Shown here one piece after another: positions 34,689-35,561 of a stretch of 35,561 nucleotides of DNA. Positions within the stretch are counted from its first letter, which is position 1. The number at the start of each line of letters is the position of its first letter. The position numbers and the translations under genes are program-made. The notes below the pieces were generated by a model that was not told where the DNA came from, searched no databases, and saw only the letters and a program-made list of their open reading frames with translations. The stretch spans positions 1 to 35,561 of the forward strand of contig JAJDCX010000081.1 of the NCBI GenBank assembly GCA_029260615.1, given 5' to 3'. The DNA is from Phycisphaeraceae bacterium (GTDB lineage Bacteria; Planctomycetota; Phycisphaerae; Phycisphaerales; Phycisphaeraceae).

Positions 34689-35165
34689 ATGGCACAGCCA
34701 GCATTCAATCCCGCCCCACAAAACGATCCGCACGACGACACCGTGCGCCTCTGGCTAAGCCAGCAGCAGTGGATGTCGGTCCTGGAAAGCATCGAACGCC
34801 AGGCACGTCAGACCGATCCCCCAACACCCGACAACCAACGTCAAAACCCAAGGCACCCCGCCAACCAGGACATGCGATGCCTGGTACGCATGGGCCTTCA
34901 CGCCGACCACGCCGGAACCTTCCTGGTCAAACTCCGTGACGTATCCGCCAGCGGCCTGGGCTTCTATAGCGCCCAACCGTTTACCCCAAAGTCTCGTTGT
35001 ACCGTCGCCCTCCAGGACGGTCAGGGCCACGGCCTCGTCGCCGCCGCAAGCATCGTCTGGTGCAAATCCACCGGCGAACAACTCCACGACGTCGGCATCC
35101 AGTTCGACCAGCCGATCAACGCCGATTGGGTCGCACCAAACACACTGGATGACATCCCCATCTAA
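34689..35165 (+). CDS. PilZ-domain-like protein (tandem copy 1)
   Basis: A 158-residue cytoplasmic protein with a C-terminal PilZ-like beta-barrel. PilZ domains bind cyclic di-GMP through an RxxxR motif and a downstream (D/N)xSxxG motif. Here RQNPR lies just before MRCLVRMGLHADHAG, and the second motif is seen in LRDVSASGLGFYSAQ. Residues 1-60 are Gln/Arg-rich helical and unrecognised, with SQQQWMSVLESIERQARQ. The start ATG 34689 has a weak GTGAG 6 nt upstream. It is followed 12 nt later by a related gene. Signalling to the nearby exopolysaccharide operon is an attractive but unproven inference. Motif assignment is by eye. Confidence 0.7.
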   Translation: MAQPAFNPAPQNDPHDDTVRLWLSQQQWMSVLESIERQARQTDPPTPDNQRQNPRHPANQDMRCLVRMGLHADHAGTFLVKLRDVSASGLGFYSAQPFTPKSRCTVALQDGQGHGLVAAASIVWCKSTGEQLHDVGIQFDQPINADWVAPNTLDDIPI

Positions 35166-35177
35166 CCGGGCCACCCG

Positions 35178-35561
35178 ATGACTCAACAAAAAAAACCCAA
35201 CGCCACCGGCGCACTGAACACCCTGCGCCACAGCCTTAGCGCAGAGAAATGGCACAACGCCCTACAATCTGCCAAGGAACAGCAAGCCCAAGCCGCTTGC
35301 GCCCAGGATCAGCGCACCACAGACCAACCCCGCCATCAGGCCGTCCGCCGTTGCCTTCTACGCATCGACCGCGGCCAATCAGCGCCCGGCATCTACATCG
35401 TCCGCTCCAGTGACATCTCCGATGGCGGTGCCCGCATCATCCACGGCGGGCCCATCAAGCCCGACACCGTCTGCTGTGTCATCATCGAAACCACCACCGG
35501 CCAAACCCTCGCCGCCGGCGGAACCATCGCATGGTGCAACCCCGTCAAAAACACCGACCCC
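35178..35561 (+). CDS. PilZ-domain-like protein (tandem copy 2, 3' end outside window)
   Basis: The first 128 codons of a gene cut by the window edge. It starts at ATG 35178, 12 nt after the previous stop. By eye it parallels copy 1: a helical Gln-rich N-terminus (ALNTLRHSLSAEKWHNALQS), RCLLRID corresponding to RCLVRMG, and YIVRSSDISDGGARIIHGGP containing the DxSxxG-type motif. AAGGTIAWCNPV parallels VAAASIVWCKST. The RxxxR signature is not clear here (RHQAVRR), so c-di-GMP binding is less certain than in copy 1. It is probably co-transcribed with copy 1 as a diverged duplicate. Confidence 0.68.
   Translation, partial: MTQQKKPNATGALNTLRHSLSAEKWHNALQSAKEQQAQAACAQDQRTTDQPRHQAVRRCLLRIDRGQSAPGIYIVRSSDISDGGARIIHGGPIKPDTVCCVIIETTTGQTLAAGGTIAWCNPVKNTDP

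Noticed and set aside
34369..34758. A 129-codon plus-strand frame in the gpsA-PilZ gap
   Set aside because: It runs through the palindrome and the G-runs, overlaps the PilZ gene by 70 bases, and the product is compositionally abnormal.

Overview
The window is GC-rich bacterial DNA, most likely from a member of the Planctomycetota and probably class Phycisphaerae. This is inferred from three things: a planctomycete-style exosortase/EpsI exopolysaccharide operon, very long TPR proteins, and a DNA-glycosylase-fold protein with a histone-H1-like lysine tail. No rRNA, tRNA or CRISPR array was seen, so the taxonomy rests on gene content alone.

Positions 1-4216 hold the end of rpsI with a clear intrinsic terminator, an overlapping DUF1569/TetR pair, a convergent ribokinase gene, and three small minus-strand genes. 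Two of those three are tandem paralogues with one membrane segment and a PH-like domain. Positions 4250-17345 are a long minus-strand run. In order of transcription it reads nusA, infB, a DUF503 (ylxP-like) gene, rbfA, a degenerate endonuclease-III-like protein, hisG, a 1046-residue TPR lipoprotein, and gyrB. The nusA-infB-ylxP-rbfA core is the classic transcription/translation operon, but no rimP precedes nusA. Upstream of nusA is a sigma70-like promoter, then about 300 nt of structured sequence ending in a good intrinsic terminator. That could be a short RNA or an attenuated leader.

Positions 17934-18816 form a small mobile-element scar. It holds an internally deleted REP-associated (RAYT/TnpA_REP) transposase, two inverted REP-like palindromes, and between them an AT-richer gene for a small membrane PDZ-like protein. 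A family I inorganic pyrophosphatase gene follows.

Positions 19623-32817 are a minus-strand exopolysaccharide/exosortase operon. In transcription order it encodes a Wza-like outer-membrane export lipoprotein, an exosortase fused to an EpsI domain, a 1513-residue membrane-anchored TPR protein resembling PrsT, a Wzc-like chain-length regulator/tyrosine kinase, an NAD-dependent sugar epimerase/dehydratase, and a WecA/MraY-type sugar-phosphate transferase. Together these could start, lengthen and export a polysaccharide and process sorted surface proteins. The Wzc-like kinase lacks the Walker A lysine. No Wzx/Wzy and no PEP-CTERM substrate gene is in the window.

The right end runs on the plus strand: gpsA, then a 426-nt gap, then two tandem PilZ-like genes, the second cut by the window edge. 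The gap holds a 28-bp perfect palindrome, a second hairpin and a strong G-quadruplex motif. Apart from the edge-truncated rpsI and last PilZ gene, the least certain entries are the promoters, the putative short RNA and the functions of the small membrane proteins.
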